Assembly: GCF_018598225.1 (NCBI RefSeq) | Contig: NZ_JAHESF010000033.1 | Coordinates: forward strand, 16,294-80,293 | Length of the DNA stretch: 64,000 nt | Source of the DNA: Chryseosolibacter histidinae | Lineage (GTDB): Bacteria > Bacteroidota > Bacteroidia > Cytophagales > Cyclobacteriaceae | Direction of reading: 5' to 3' | Shown here: in pieces, positions 34,997 through 44,261 of the stretch | Layout of the letters: each line of letters starts with the position of its first letter | Numbering within the stretch: position 1 is the stretch's first letter | Made by a program: the position numbers and the translations under genes | Notes under the pieces: generated by a model | Database searches by the model: none | The model's input: the letters and a program-made list of their open reading frames with translations, nothing else | What the model was told of the DNA's origin: nothing

Positions 34997-35140
34997 ATTT
35001 TAGCCGAAATCGAATCTTTGTTTCTGGGTCAAATTTGAATTTTTGATCTGGCAAAGAATCGGCGGAAGCACACGAGAGTTCCAAATCGTCAAATGCGTTT
35101 CCAGGGCCGAAATGCACTTTTGTAAAAAGCCGATTTTCAT

Positions 35141-37693
35141 TTATTCGTTTTTGAGGGAATTTACCGGATTGGCGATTGCCGCCTTGATCGATTGGTAGCC
35201 GATGGTGAACAGCGCAATGATCGCAGCAATAATTCCCGAAACCGCATACACCATCCAGCCAATTTCTGTTTTGTAACTGTAGCTCTCCAGCCAGCGGGAA
35301 ATGGCGTACCAGGCAAAAGGAATAGAAATAATAAAGGAAATCAGGATCAGCTTACTGAATTCACGTGAAATAAGCACAACAATGTTGGTAACGGACGCGC
35401 CCAGAACTTTACGAATGCCGATTTCCCTGGTTCGTTGCTCGGTCATGAATGCGGTAAGCGCAAAAAGACCCAGGCAGGCAATCATAATGGCCAAACCGGC
35501 AAACAGGCCAAAGACGGTAGCCAGCCGGGTTTCAGATTCATACATTTTTTCAAAATCCTGGTCCAGAAATGAGTAAAGCAACGGCTGATCAGGCACAAAT
35601 TTGCTCCAGGTTTGCTGAACGGCCTCAATAACCGCCGCGGTATTCTGTCCCTGAAACCGGAAAATGATGTTACCGGTGCTCTGGCGCAGCTGGAAAGCCA
35701 GTGGCTTGATCATCGTTTTCATGGGCGAGAAATGAAAATCCTTCACTACGCCAATAATGGTCCAGGTCGTCAACTGGGTTGGATCCGGTGTTCCATCAGG
35801 TTTTCTGCCAGTAATTCTGCTGATCCGCTGTCCTAATGCATTTTTTCCGAAGCCGAATTTTTTAACGGCCTCTTCATTCAGAATTATGCTAATAGAATCG
35901 GACGCAAATTCGGAAGAGAATCCCCGGCCTTCTTTTATTTCCATCTGCAATGTTCGCAGGTAATCATGATCGATGTTCCATACTTCCAAATGAAGCATAT
36001 CATCCACTTTGTTGCCTGAAGAAACGGTTCCTTCTTTCCAGAAAGTATCGCCCCCGCGCCAGGTTCCGGTTACAGGAAGATAGCCAGAGATGGATCCGCT
36101 TTTGATAAAACTGTTGTTCATCATCTCTTCCTTGAATGCCCGGATCCTGTTGCCAAGCAGATAAGCTTCTTTGACAACGATCACCTGCTCTTTTTCGAAC
36201 CCGAGTTTTTTTTGATGGATGAAGGTGAGCTGCCGGTTGATGGCTATGGTGGCTGTGATGAGAAAAATGGAAACCAAAAATTGGAAGACCACCAGCACAC
36301 TTCTGATCGCTCCACTTCGCGCACCCTGCGATAGCTTGCCTTTTAAAACATCTACCGGTTTAAACGCTGATAGAAAAAACGAAGGATAAAGTCCGGCGGA
36401 AACACCAACGACCAGGGTGCTTAAAAATAAGATCGCATAGAATGCCGGATCGTAAAAGGGTATCGAAATTTTTTTAAGGGCGAGGTCATTGAAAACAGGA
36501 ATGAACAGCTGGGCCAACACGAGCGCGATCGCCACTGAAAACAGCATGAGCAGCAACGACTCCATCATAAATTGCCGCACCAGGTGTGGCCTGAGCGAAC
36601 CCATCACCTTGCGCATGCCCACTTCTTTTGCGCGGTTAGCCGAGCGTGCGGTAGAGAGGTTCATAAAATTGATACATGCTGCTACCAGTATCAGCAACGC
36701 GATGCCCGAAAACAAATAAACATACGTGATGCTGCCCGAAGGTTCCAGCTCATCGGTGAGGTTTGAATGCAGGTGGATATCGGTAAGTGGTGTTAAGCTG
36801 TACGTCCAGGTGTTTCCGTCTTTCAGGAATTTTTCAAAAGAGAAATCCGAACCTGCGATCCCGGCGAGCTGCGGTGCAACGTACTTCTTAACGATCTCTG
36901 GAAATTTTGTCTCGAGCTTTTTCGCGTCCGTGCCTTCCTTCAGCAGCAGGTAAGTATTAAAACCGGCGCCGCCGATCAGGATGGAAGACCTGGATTCTTC
37001 AAGATTTGCCATTGGAAGGATAGCCTCGAAATGAACATGGGTATTTACCGGGAAGTTTTCAAAAACGACCGTTACCTGATAGTTCTCGTCATCCAGGAAG
37101 AGCGACTGTCCCACAGCGTTTCCCTCCGGGAAATATTTCTCGGCCATTTTTCTGCTGATGGCTATCTGGTTAGGTTCTGCTAAGGCACGGTTTGCATCGC
37201 CATGCAACACGGGAATGGAAAAGACTTTGAAAAAAGAGCTGTCGGCCCACACCATTTCAGTCTCCTTGAAACGCTCTCCGTCGTTTCTATTTACCAGCAC
37301 CGGACCCCAGCGTCTGACGATCCTTACGCTTGATTCTATTTCGGGAAAATTTTCCGAAAGCCTTTCCGGGAGCGCTGCGCTTACGGTAGCAAGTTTCGCA
37401 TTGGTGCTGCCGAACTTGATCTCGCAGTTCACCCGTTGGATCCGCTCGGCGTTTTTAAAGTGGCGATCGTAGCTGAGCTCACTCATCACAAATAAAACCA
37501 TGATCAGGCAGGCAGCCAGGCCAATGGCGAGTCCTGCAATGTTGATGAAAGAATAGAAGCGATGCTTGCGCAGATTTCGAAAACCGATGGTGAGATAGTT
37601 CTTTAACATAAGCGCGGGTTTTTGATTTTTTGAATGGATCGTTTGGCGCTGGATCTGGCGCAGCCCCGAAGTATGACCGAACGACCGGAGCAC
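35141..37693 (-). CDS. MacB/FtsX-type permease with disrupted prefix domain
   Basis: Permease of the same family as the next gene upstream (37855-40560), with which it shares most of its sequence. The frame shown opens at a GTG at 37693 (850 residues). The intact permease part can also start at the ATG at 37609 (MLKNYLTIGFRNL), giving about 822 residues. Helix 1 is near residues 47-70 of the long frame. A MacB-like core is followed by an FtsX block (SANRAKEVGMRKVMGS), a second core and a C-terminal FtsX block (REIGIRKVLGASVTN). The cytoplasmic prefix domain lies upstream in another frame, one base out of register. Third gene of the PadR operon. An ATPase partner is not in the window. Confidence 0.85.
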   Translation of the reverse strand: MLRSFGHTSGLRQIQRQTIHSKNQKPALMLKNYLTIGFRNLRKHRFYSFINIAGLAIGLAACLIMVLFVMSELSYDRHFKNAERIQRVNCEIKFGSTNAKLATVSAALPERLSENFPEIESSVRIVRRWGPVLVNRNDGERFKETEMVWADSSFFKVFSIPVLHGDANRALAEPNQIAISRKMAEKYFPEGNAVGQSLFLDDENYQVTVVFENFPVNTHVHFEAILPMANLEESRSSILIGGAGFNTYLLLKEGTDAKKLETKFPEIVKKYVAPQLAGIAGSDFSFEKFLKDGNTWTYSLTPLTDIHLHSNLTDELEPSGSITYVYLFSGIALLILVAACINFMNLSTARSANRAKEVGMRKVMGSLRPHLVRQFMMESLLLMLFSVAIALVLAQLFIPVFNDLALKKISIPFYDPAFYAILFLSTLVVGVSAGLYPSFFLSAFKPVDVLKGKLSQGARSGAIRSVLVVFQFLVSIFLITATIAINRQLTFIHQKKLGFEKEQVIVVKEAYLLGNRIRAFKEEMMNNSFIKSGSISGYLPVTGTWRGGDTFWKEGTVSSGNKVDDMLHLEVWNIDHDYLRTLQMEIKEGRGFSSEFASDSISIILNEEAVKKFGFGKNALGQRISRITGRKPDGTPDPTQLTTWTIIGVVKDFHFSPMKTMIKPLAFQLRQSTGNIIFRFQGQNTAAVIEAVQQTWSKFVPDQPLLYSFLDQDFEKMYESETRLATVFGLFAGLAIMIACLGLFALTAFMTEQRTREIGIRKVLGASVTNIVVLISREFSKLILISFIISIPFAWYAISRWLESYSYKTEIGWMVYAVSGIIAAIIALFTIGYQSIKAAIANPVNSLKNE

Positions 37694-37851
37694 GTGTGAT
37701 AGGCTTCGATGAAATTTTTTCCGGAAGCCATCTCGTTTTCAACACACGTGGCGATGTGATCGGTGAGCTCATTTTCAAGTTCATCGTGTACGATGCCCCG
37801 GTAGCGGAGATCCCTGACGATATAGCTGATATGGTCAGCTGTTAATCTCAT
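37694..37851 (-). pseudogene. Out-of-frame prefix-domain fragment of the second permease
   Basis: The ATG at 37851 opens a frame (continuing out of register to 37603) whose first ~52 residues (DHISYIVRDLRYRGIV..ELENELTDHI..NFIEAYH) match the prefix domain of the upstream paralogue (DYIVKDLTYRGIILEGFRDEVIDH..FIDAYHH). The match then jumps frame. The paralogue reads TATCATCACGTGCTG where this gene reads TATCACACGTGCTC, so one base is missing at about 37694-37699. Either a real one-base deletion, an assembly error, or frameshifting. Confidence 0.8.
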
Positions 37852-37854
37852 CGG

Positions 37855-40560
37855 TTATTCATTGCGCAGCGAGTTCACCGGATTGGCCGTTGCCGCCCGC
37901 ACCGATTGATAGCCCATGGTTAGCCATGCTACCAGAAAAGCAAAAACGCCGGCCAGGAGATACACGAGAACTCCAATTTCCACTTTATAGGTGTAATGCT
38001 GCAGCCACCAGTTCACGGCAAACCATGAAAGCGGCGCAGCCAGTAAAAACGAAATACCGATCAGCTTGCTGAACTCTTTCGAGAGCAGCATCACAATGCT
38101 GGGAACCGACGCCCCGAGAACTTTGCGGATGCCAATTTCTTTTGTGCGTTGCTCGGCCGTGAATGAAGTAAGTGCAAACAGACCCAGGCACGCAATTATG
38201 ATGGCGAGGCCTGCAAAAACGGCAAATGTTTTTCCGAGCCGTTGCTCAGACGCGTACATCCTTCCAAAGTCTTCGTCGAGAAATGAATACTGGAATGGCT
38301 GGCCGGGTGCCAGTTTCTTCCAGCTCTTCTCTACCGCGGCGATCACGTTTTGTGTATTGGCAGCATTGAAACGGAAGATGACATATCCGTTGCTTCTTTT
38401 GATGAACAACGAGAGCGGCGTTATATTTTCTTTCAGCGACTCGAAATGGAAATTTTTTACAACGCCGATCACCGTCCATGACTTTATTGAATTACGGTCG
38501 GGGCTGCCGTCCGGGTTATCGCCGCCGAAGGTGGAGATCTTTTTGCCGATAGGATCTTTTTCAAAACGAAACTGCTTCACGGCAGCTTCATTCATGATCA
38601 CAGCAGAAGAATCAGACAAAAACTCCCGTGAAAAATCACGACCCAGCTTGATGGTCATGCCCATGGTTTTCACGTAGTCGTAATCAACATCCCAGCCTTG
38701 CATGCCTACCATGTTTTCCTGGGTAGGTTCGCTGTCTGCGGGCCAATAGGTGTCGTTGCTTCTCCATCCGCCATTGACGGGAATATAACCTGAAACGGTT
38801 CCGTTCTTGATGAAGTTATTTTGAAGCACCTCATTCTTGAAGGCCTCCACTTTATCGCTCAGCGCATAAGCATCATTCACCACCAGCACCTGGTCTTTTT
38901 CAAAACCGATCTTCTTGTTCTGAATATAGTTTAGCTGGCGGTTCACTGTCAGTGTGCCCACCACCAGAAAAATGGAGATCACAAACTGGAATACCACCAG
39001 TGTGCTTCGGATGAGTCCGCTCTTCATGCCCAGCGAGACCTGACCTTTGAGCACGTTCACCGGTTTAAATGCGGAAAGGAAAAATGAAGGGTAAAGACCG
39101 GCCAGCATACCCACCACCGCGGCGGCGAGCAACATCGCACCATAGAAAACAGGATCGGAAAAAGGAATCGAGAGCTCCTTATGTGCCAGCGAATTGAAGA
39201 AGGGAAGCAGGAACCAGGCCAGCACCACGGCGAGCGCGAAAGAAAAAAGACTGAGTAAAAAAGATTCTGTGAGGAACTGCCGAACCAGGTGTGAACGCAG
39301 TGAGCCCATCACTTTACGAACGCCCACTTCTTTGGCACGGTTGGCTGAGCGTGCGGTGGAGAGGTTCATAAAATTAATGCACGCGATGCCGAGAATAAAA
39401 AGCGCGATGGCGGAAAACAGATAGATATAGGTGATATCACTGTTAGCCTCGAGCTCCGCTGTAAGGTCTGAGCGGAGGTGGATATCGCGCAAGGGCATGA
39501 GCGTATACTCGATTTTGTTGCCCGCTGCCCTGAACTTCTCCATTGTAAAATCACCACCCACGGCTGCCGCAGCTTGCGGGCCTATATATTTTTCAACGAA
39601 GTCCGGCAGTTTTGCTTCCAGTGCCTGTGCGCTGGCACCTTTCTTCAGCAAGAGATAAGTATTGAAGTTGTTAGCGAGAAATTTGTTATTCTTTGCTTCT
39701 TCGAGTCCCGTCATCGAGATTATGATCTCGAAATGGAAATGTCCCGTGACAGGCATGTCTTCAAATATGGCGGTGACCTTTTGGTTCCAACGATTGTCCA
39801 GAATTAGCGACTGGCCCAATGCGTTTCCATCGGGGAAAAATTTTTCGGCCACCTTCCGGCTGATGGCAATGCTGTTCGGCTCTTTCAACGCTTTACCGGC
39901 GTTGCCGCTGATCACAGGTACGGAGAAAATTTTAAAGAAAGTGCTGTCGGCCCATACTACACCATCCTGACGGATATTCTCGGCCTGGTCACTGACTTTC
40001 ACCAGGTAAGTGCCGCGCTGACGAAAACGAACCGCGGTCTCTATCTCCGGATAGTCTTGCAGCAGGGCGTCGGCCAGTGGGGCGGGTGCAACAGCAAGTT
40101 TGTAATGATTGTCGGCAAACTTGATCTCGCCATTCACGCGGAAGATGCGGTTTGCCTTTTCATGATAACGATCGTAGCTCAGCTCATGCTGGATGAACAG
40201 CACGATCACAAGGCAGGCTGCCACGCCGGTAGCGAGCCCGGCAACATTGACAAAAGAATAAAAGCGATGCTTGGCCAGCGAGCGCATGGCGATGGTGAGA
40301 TAGTTCTTCAACATGATCTTTGTCTTTTGATTTTCGTACCGTAAAGTTTGTTGTTGTGTTTTGCGCAGGCCCGCAGTGTGGCCGAAGCTGCGCAGCACGT
40401 GATGATAGGCATCAATGAAACGTACACCTTTCTCAAGCTCTGCTTCCACCGCCGAGCAAACATGATCGATCACCTCATCCCTGAATCCCTCGAGAATGAT
40501 GCCCCGGTAGGTCAGGTCTTTGACGATGTAGTCGATATGCTGGGCGTTGAGCTGTGCCAT
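37855..40560 (-). CDS. MacB/FtsX-type permease with N-terminal prefix domain
   Basis: 901 residues. The first ~85 residues form a soluble helical prefix (HIDYIVKDLTYRGIILEGF...HVLRSFGHTAGLRKTQ), seen in Bacteroidota permeases that pair with PadR regulators. A standard permease follows: helix 1 near residues 100-125, MacB-type periplasmic core, three-helix FtsX block with SANRAKEVGVRKVMGS, second helix and core, and the C-terminal FtsX block with KEIGIRKVLGASVPS. The start overlaps the PadR stop by one base, and the next permease starts 4 bases after its end. Likely exports an antimicrobial-like or lipid substrate with an ATPase encoded elsewhere; inference only. Confidence 0.92.
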   Translation of the reverse strand: MAQLNAQHIDYIVKDLTYRGIILEGFRDEVIDHVCSAVEAELEKGVRFIDAYHHVLRSFGHTAGLRKTQQQTLRYENQKTKIMLKNYLTIAMRSLAKHRFYSFVNVAGLATGVAACLVIVLFIQHELSYDRYHEKANRIFRVNGEIKFADNHYKLAVAPAPLADALLQDYPEIETAVRFRQRGTYLVKVSDQAENIRQDGVVWADSTFFKIFSVPVISGNAGKALKEPNSIAISRKVAEKFFPDGNALGQSLILDNRWNQKVTAIFEDMPVTGHFHFEIIISMTGLEEAKNNKFLANNFNTYLLLKKGASAQALEAKLPDFVEKYIGPQAAAAVGGDFTMEKFRAAGNKIEYTLMPLRDIHLRSDLTAELEANSDITYIYLFSAIALFILGIACINFMNLSTARSANRAKEVGVRKVMGSLRSHLVRQFLTESFLLSLFSFALAVVLAWFLLPFFNSLAHKELSIPFSDPVFYGAMLLAAAVVGMLAGLYPSFFLSAFKPVNVLKGQVSLGMKSGLIRSTLVVFQFVISIFLVVGTLTVNRQLNYIQNKKIGFEKDQVLVVNDAYALSDKVEAFKNEVLQNNFIKNGTVSGYIPVNGGWRSNDTYWPADSEPTQENMVGMQGWDVDYDYVKTMGMTIKLGRDFSREFLSDSSAVIMNEAAVKQFRFEKDPIGKKISTFGGDNPDGSPDRNSIKSWTVIGVVKNFHFESLKENITPLSLFIKRSNGYVIFRFNAANTQNVIAAVEKSWKKLAPGQPFQYSFLDEDFGRMYASEQRLGKTFAVFAGLAIIIACLGLFALTSFTAEQRTKEIGIRKVLGASVPSIVMLLSKEFSKLIGISFLLAAPLSWFAVNWWLQHYTYKVEIGVLVYLLAGVFAFLVAWLTMGYQSVRAATANPVNSLRNE

Positions 40561-40892
40561 TACGCAGTTTGCAGGTTCAATAAAGCAGACATGGTTTTCA
40601 TAAAAGCGGCGAACTCGCGCACCTTTTCCTGAACAACGCTCTTGCCATCGCGCGTAAGCGTATAATACTTACGCACCCTTTTGCCCATGAGCACGGTCTC
40701 CGTTTTCAGAAGTCCTTCCGCCTCCATTTTGTGGAGGGTGGGATAGAGCGCACCTTCCGTTAGTAGGATGGTGCCATCTGAAAGATCTTTTACGCGCTGG
40801 GTGATCTCATAACCGTACATTTTGCCATGGTCGGCCAGGATCTTGAGAACAATGGTCTGAAGCGTTCCTTTCAGGAGTTCGGATGAATGCAT
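40560..40892 (-). CDS. PadR family transcriptional regulator
   Basis: 110 residues from the ATG at 40892 (MHSSELLKGTLQTIVLKIL), the usual PadR start; longer frames to 40955 add an unlikely tail. Winged helix-turn-helix with YGYEITQRVKDLSDG and the family wing TEGALYPTLHKMEAEGLL, then KYYTLTRDGK. Short C-terminal helix, as in PadR subfamily 2. First gene of an operon with two permeases, which it probably represses until a ligand binds. A perfect 14-base palindrome lies 21 bases upstream of its start. Confidence 0.93.
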   Translation of the reverse strand: MHSSELLKGTLQTIVLKILADHGKMYGYEITQRVKDLSDGTILLTEGALYPTLHKMEAEGLLKTETVLMGKRVRKYYTLTRDGKSVVQEKVREFAAFMKTMSALLNLQTA

Positions 40893-40912
40893 AGTTGCCT
40901 GATACATAATAC

Positions 40913-40926
40913 TCTTATGCATAAGA
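40913..40926. promoter_or_regulatory. Palindromic operator candidate for PadR
   Basis: TCTTATGCATAAGA is a perfect 14-base palindrome 21 bases upstream of the padR start codon, where an autorepressor would bind. No other copy was noticed in the window. Confidence 0.5.
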
Positions 40927-40955
40927 CGCTGGAGAAGAGACAAGGTTGCAGGCAA

Positions 40956-41265
40956 TTGGAAAAAAAGTCCATGGTCGATGGTCCATAGTCCATGGCCGGA
41001 GGGTTGTTTTCAAAGGACAGTTTTAAGAAAGCAAAAGGATGGTGTTAAGGGATTTCTGCTTTTTAGCGTTGTAAATGGATATTTTGATGTACTTTCCATG
41101 GACCATTGACTATGGATCATGGACCTTTCGGAATCTGCTCCGGGTACGATATTTTACAATCGTATGAGTCCCTAATGTTAAATCCGCCCCATGTTTTCAA
41201 AAATTTCCGGAATACTCTGCATGCATACCATTTTTTTTATACCTTCGCTAACGCTCTGAAAACGT
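40956..41265. other. Intergenic gap, 310 bp
   Basis: Divergent region between padR (-) and marR (+). It contains the TCCATGG inverted word repeat and little else recognisable. The ORF read at 41106 is derived from the repeat and is not a gene. Confidence 0.6.
40967..41124. repeat. TCCATGG-family inverted word repeat
   Basis: A ~29-base block at 40967-40995 (GTCCATGGTCGATGG then TCCATAGTCCATGG) and an inverted counterpart at 41096-41124 (CCATGGACCATTGAC then TATGGATCATGGAC). The outer 7-8 bases match exactly, while the two internal words appear in swapped order. Confidence 0.65.
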
Positions 41266-41733
41266 ATGCGCAGGGAGGAAACGGTAGACTATAATATAAA
41301 GGCAGCGTGGCATGCCATTGCGCGAATGTATAATCAACAGGCGGGCAAGCATGACATTACGATGTCGATGGGCTTCGTTCTGTTGAACATCAATTCGGAA
41401 GAAGGCACGCCGGCTACCAAGATCGCACCGCTCATGGGCCTTGAAGCAAGAAGTCTCACACGGTTATTGAAGAGCATGGAAGAGAAGGGATTGATCTATC
41501 GCGAAGCGGATTCTTCTGACAAACGCCTGGTGCGGATCGTGCTCACAAAAGAAGGTAAAAAGAAAAAAGAGAAATCGCGGGAGACGGTATTACGCTTCAA
41601 TGATGTGATACGGCAGCTGATCGAGCCGGAGAAGCTCAACGTATTTTTCGAAGTGCTTCAGAAGATCAACCGCATCATAGAAAAGAATAACATCTACGAC
41701 AAAATAGCTTCGCTCAACGAAAAAAGAATATGA
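41266..41733 (+). CDS. MarR family transcriptional regulator
   Basis: 155 residues. Winged helix-turn-helix with TPATKIAPLMGLEARSLTRLLKSMEEKGLIYREADSSDKR: the recognition helix and the D-x-R wing are typical. The next gene begins 4 bases before its end, so it heads the fatty-acid beta-oxidation operon and probably controls it in response to acyl-CoA or free fatty acid, the role such regulators play elsewhere. The promoter region overlaps the TCCATGG repeat block. Confidence 0.92.
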   Translation: MRREETVDYNIKAAWHAIARMYNQQAGKHDITMSMGFVLLNINSEEGTPATKIAPLMGLEARSLTRLLKSMEEKGLIYREADSSDKRLVRIVLTKEGKKKKEKSRETVLRFNDVIRQLIEPEKLNVFFEVLQKINRIIEKNNIYDKIASLNEKRI

Positions 41734-44129
41734 ACCGAACGATCCGCAAAGTTGCGGTACTGGGCTCAGGAATTATGGGCTCACGCATCGCCTGTCACTT
41801 CGCAAACATTGGTGTTGAAGTACTGCTGCTCGACATTGCACCGAAAGAACTTACCGAGGAGGAAAAGAAAAAAAATCTGACCCTAGATAGCCCCGCGGTC
41901 AAGAACAGAATTGTACAAAGCTCTTTCGACTCGACTTTGAAGTCGAACCCGGCACCGCTCTATGATAAGAGATTTGCTTCGCGCATCAGGCTGGGAAATT
42001 TCACTGACGATATGGCGAAGATCAAGGACTACGACTGGACCATAGAAGTGGTAGTGGAGAATCTCGACATCAAGAAAAAAGTATACACCGAAGTGGAAAA
42101 ATTCCGGAAGCCCGGAACACTGATCACCTCCAATACATCGGGCATTCCAATTCATCTGATGGCCGAAGGAAGAAGCGACGACTTTCAGAAACATTTCTGC
42201 GGAACACACTTCTTCAATCCGCCGCGGTACCTGAAGTTGCTGGAGATCATTCCCACACCGAAGACAGATCCGGAGATCGTAAAATTCCTGATGCACTACG
42301 GTGACCTTTATCTCGGCAAAACCACCGTGCTCTGCAAAGATACGCCGGCCTTCATCGCCAACCGTGTTGGAATTTACGGGATCCTGAAAGCGGTCGACTC
42401 CATGCGCAAGCTAGACCTGAACATCGATGAGATCGACAAGCTTACCGGTCCGGTGATCGGCAGGCCGAAATCAGCAACGTTCAGAACTTCTGATGTGGTG
42501 GGCCTCGATACACTGATCAAAGTAGCGAACGGACTCTATGCCGGACTGCCCAATGACGAGGGCCGTGAAATGTTCAAGATGCCGGAAGCCATCAACAAGC
42601 TGGAGCAGAACAAATGGCTGGGCGATAAAACAGGTCAGGGATTTTATAAAAAAGTAAAAGGCGCGAAAGGAGAGAGCGAGATCCTTACCCTCGATCTCAA
42701 AACCTTTGAATACAAGCCGAAAGCGAAGGCGAAATTTGCCACGCTTGAAACCACCAAGACCATCGACAACCTGAAAGAGCGCTTCAAGGTTTTGTTTGCC
42801 GGAAAGGACAAAGCCGGAGAATTTTACCGCGACTCTTTTTACGGACTGTTCCAGTATGTGAGCAATCGCATTCCCGAGATCGCAGACGAGCTTTATAAAA
42901 TTGACGATGCTGTATGCGCGGGTTTTGGTTGGGAGGTTGGTCCTTTCGAAACCTGGGATGCTGTTGGCGTGGAGCAAACGGTGAAGAACATGGAGGGCAT
43001 GGGCTACAAGCCGAAGCAGTGGGTGTACGACATGCTGGCCTCCGGTAACAAGAGCTTCTACAAAGTGGAAGGTGGCCAACGCAAATATTACGATATCCCA
43101 TCGAAGTCATACAAGCAGATCGCGGGTAAAGAAGAGTTCATCATCCTCGAGAACCTGAGCGATAAGATCGTATGGAAGAATGCCGAATCGAAAGTGACTG
43201 ACCTCGGCGACGGTGTGATCAATTTCTCATGGCACAGCAAGAGCTACACCCTGGGCAGCTCTGTGATAGAAGGTCTGAACAAAGCCGTCGACCTGGCGGA
43301 GAAAAATTACCGCGGTCTTGTGGTGGGACACCAGGGTGCGGATTTTTCGCTGGGTGCAAACCTGGGCCTTGTGTTCATGTACGCCATCGAGCAGGATTAC
43401 GATGAGATCGATTTTATGGTGCGCGCATTTCAGAATTCAACCATGCGCCTTCGTTACTCATCCGTACCCGTAGTGGTTTGTCCGCAGGGAAGAACCCTCG
43501 GCGGAGGTTGCGAGATGACGCTGCACGCAGACATTGTGCAGGCTGCAGCCGAAACTTATGTTGGCCTTGTTGAAGTGGGTGTGGGCCTGATCCCCGGTGG
43601 CGGCGGAACCAAAGAATTTACCAAACGTGTTTCAGACTCGTTGCAGGAAGGTGATGTGGAGCTCAACGCCTTGCAGAATGCTTTCATGAACATCGCTACG
43701 GCAAAAGTGGCGTTGTCTGCGGAAGAGGCCCGCGAGATGAAGATCCTCCGCTCGCATGACAGGATCTCTATCAACCGCGACCGTCAGATCGCAGATGCGA
43801 AACAGGCTGCGATCGAGCTGGCCGAAGCAGGTTATACCATGCCGCTACAGGCAAAAAATATTAAAGTACAGGGAAGAACAGGCATGGCGCTGTTCATGGC
43901 CGGCGTCAACGGCATGCGCATGGGCAACTACATCTCAGACCACGACGCGAAGATCGCCATGAAGATCGCCAACGTAATGTGCGGCGGAGATCTCACGGCG
44001 CCACAGGAAGTAAGTGAGCAATACCTCCTCGACCTGGAGCGTGAAGCCTTTGTTTCCCTCTGCGGAGAGAAGAAGACACTTGAAAGAATTCAGTCTATTC
44101 TCACGGGAGGAAAGCCATTGCGGAATTAA
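41730..44129 (+). CDS. fadN: 3-hydroxyacyl-CoA dehydrogenase / enoyl-CoA hydratase (FadN type)
   Basis: 799 residues, bifunctional. The N-terminal NAD-binding motif VAVLGSGIMGSRIACHFANIGVEV (split here: VLGSGIMGSR at about 9-18) begins the dehydrogenase domain. NPPRYLKLLEIIPTPKTD and DKTGQGFYKKVKG mark its middle and end. A second dehydrogenase-like helical domain is at about 345-430. The enoyl-CoA hydratase domain is C-terminal (about 490-720), with VVGHQGADFSLGANLG and GGGCEMTLHADIVQAAAE. The order dehydrogenase-then-hydratase is that of Bacillus FadN, opposite to E. coli FadB. Second gene in marR-fadN-fadA-fadE. Confidence 0.9.
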   Translation: MNRTIRKVAVLGSGIMGSRIACHFANIGVEVLLLDIAPKELTEEEKKKNLTLDSPAVKNRIVQSSFDSTLKSNPAPLYDKRFASRIRLGNFTDDMAKIKDYDWTIEVVVENLDIKKKVYTEVEKFRKPGTLITSNTSGIPIHLMAEGRSDDFQKHFCGTHFFNPPRYLKLLEIIPTPKTDPEIVKFLMHYGDLYLGKTTVLCKDTPAFIANRVGIYGILKAVDSMRKLDLNIDEIDKLTGPVIGRPKSATFRTSDVVGLDTLIKVANGLYAGLPNDEGREMFKMPEAINKLEQNKWLGDKTGQGFYKKVKGAKGESEILTLDLKTFEYKPKAKAKFATLETTKTIDNLKERFKVLFAGKDKAGEFYRDSFYGLFQYVSNRIPEIADELYKIDDAVCAGFGWEVGPFETWDAVGVEQTVKNMEGMGYKPKQWVYDMLASGNKSFYKVEGGQRKYYDIPSKSYKQIAGKEEFIILENLSDKIVWKNAESKVTDLGDGVINFSWHSKSYTLGSSVIEGLNKAVDLAEKNYRGLVVGHQGADFSLGANLGLVFMYAIEQDYDEIDFMVRAFQNSTMRLRYSSVPVVVCPQGRTLGGGCEMTLHADIVQAAAETYVGLVEVGVGLIPGGGGTKEFTKRVSDSLQEGDVELNALQNAFMNIATAKVALSAEEAREMKILRSHDRISINRDRQIADAKQAAIELAEAGYTMPLQAKNIKVQGRTGMALFMAGVNGMRMGNYISDHDAKIAMKIANVMCGGDLTAPQEVSEQYLLDLEREAFVSLCGEKKTLERIQSILTGGKPLRN

Positions 44130-44133
44130 AATG

Positions 44134-44212
44134 CAGGTCCCGCAGATCACGCTGATGAACGCAGATAAAGGCACACTAAAATCTGCGCCTATCTGCGGAA
44201 TCCGCAGGAAAC
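44134..44212. repeat. CGCAGAT-family inverted repeat, second member
   Basis: CAGGTCCCGCAGATCACGC and AACGCAGAT on the left, ATCTGCG, ATCTGCGG and CCGCAGG on the right, within the fadN-fadA gap. Same family as 5361-5438. Lying inside an operon, it may form a hairpin in the mRNA between two genes. Confidence 0.6.
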
Positions 44213-44261
44213 AATCTGCACTATAAACGAAGAGAAAACATTGACGATTAAAACTAAAGAT

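Noticed and set aside
41106..41294. 62-aa ORF upstream of marR
   Set aside because: It starts inside the TCCATGG repeat block, has no family character and overlaps the marR start.
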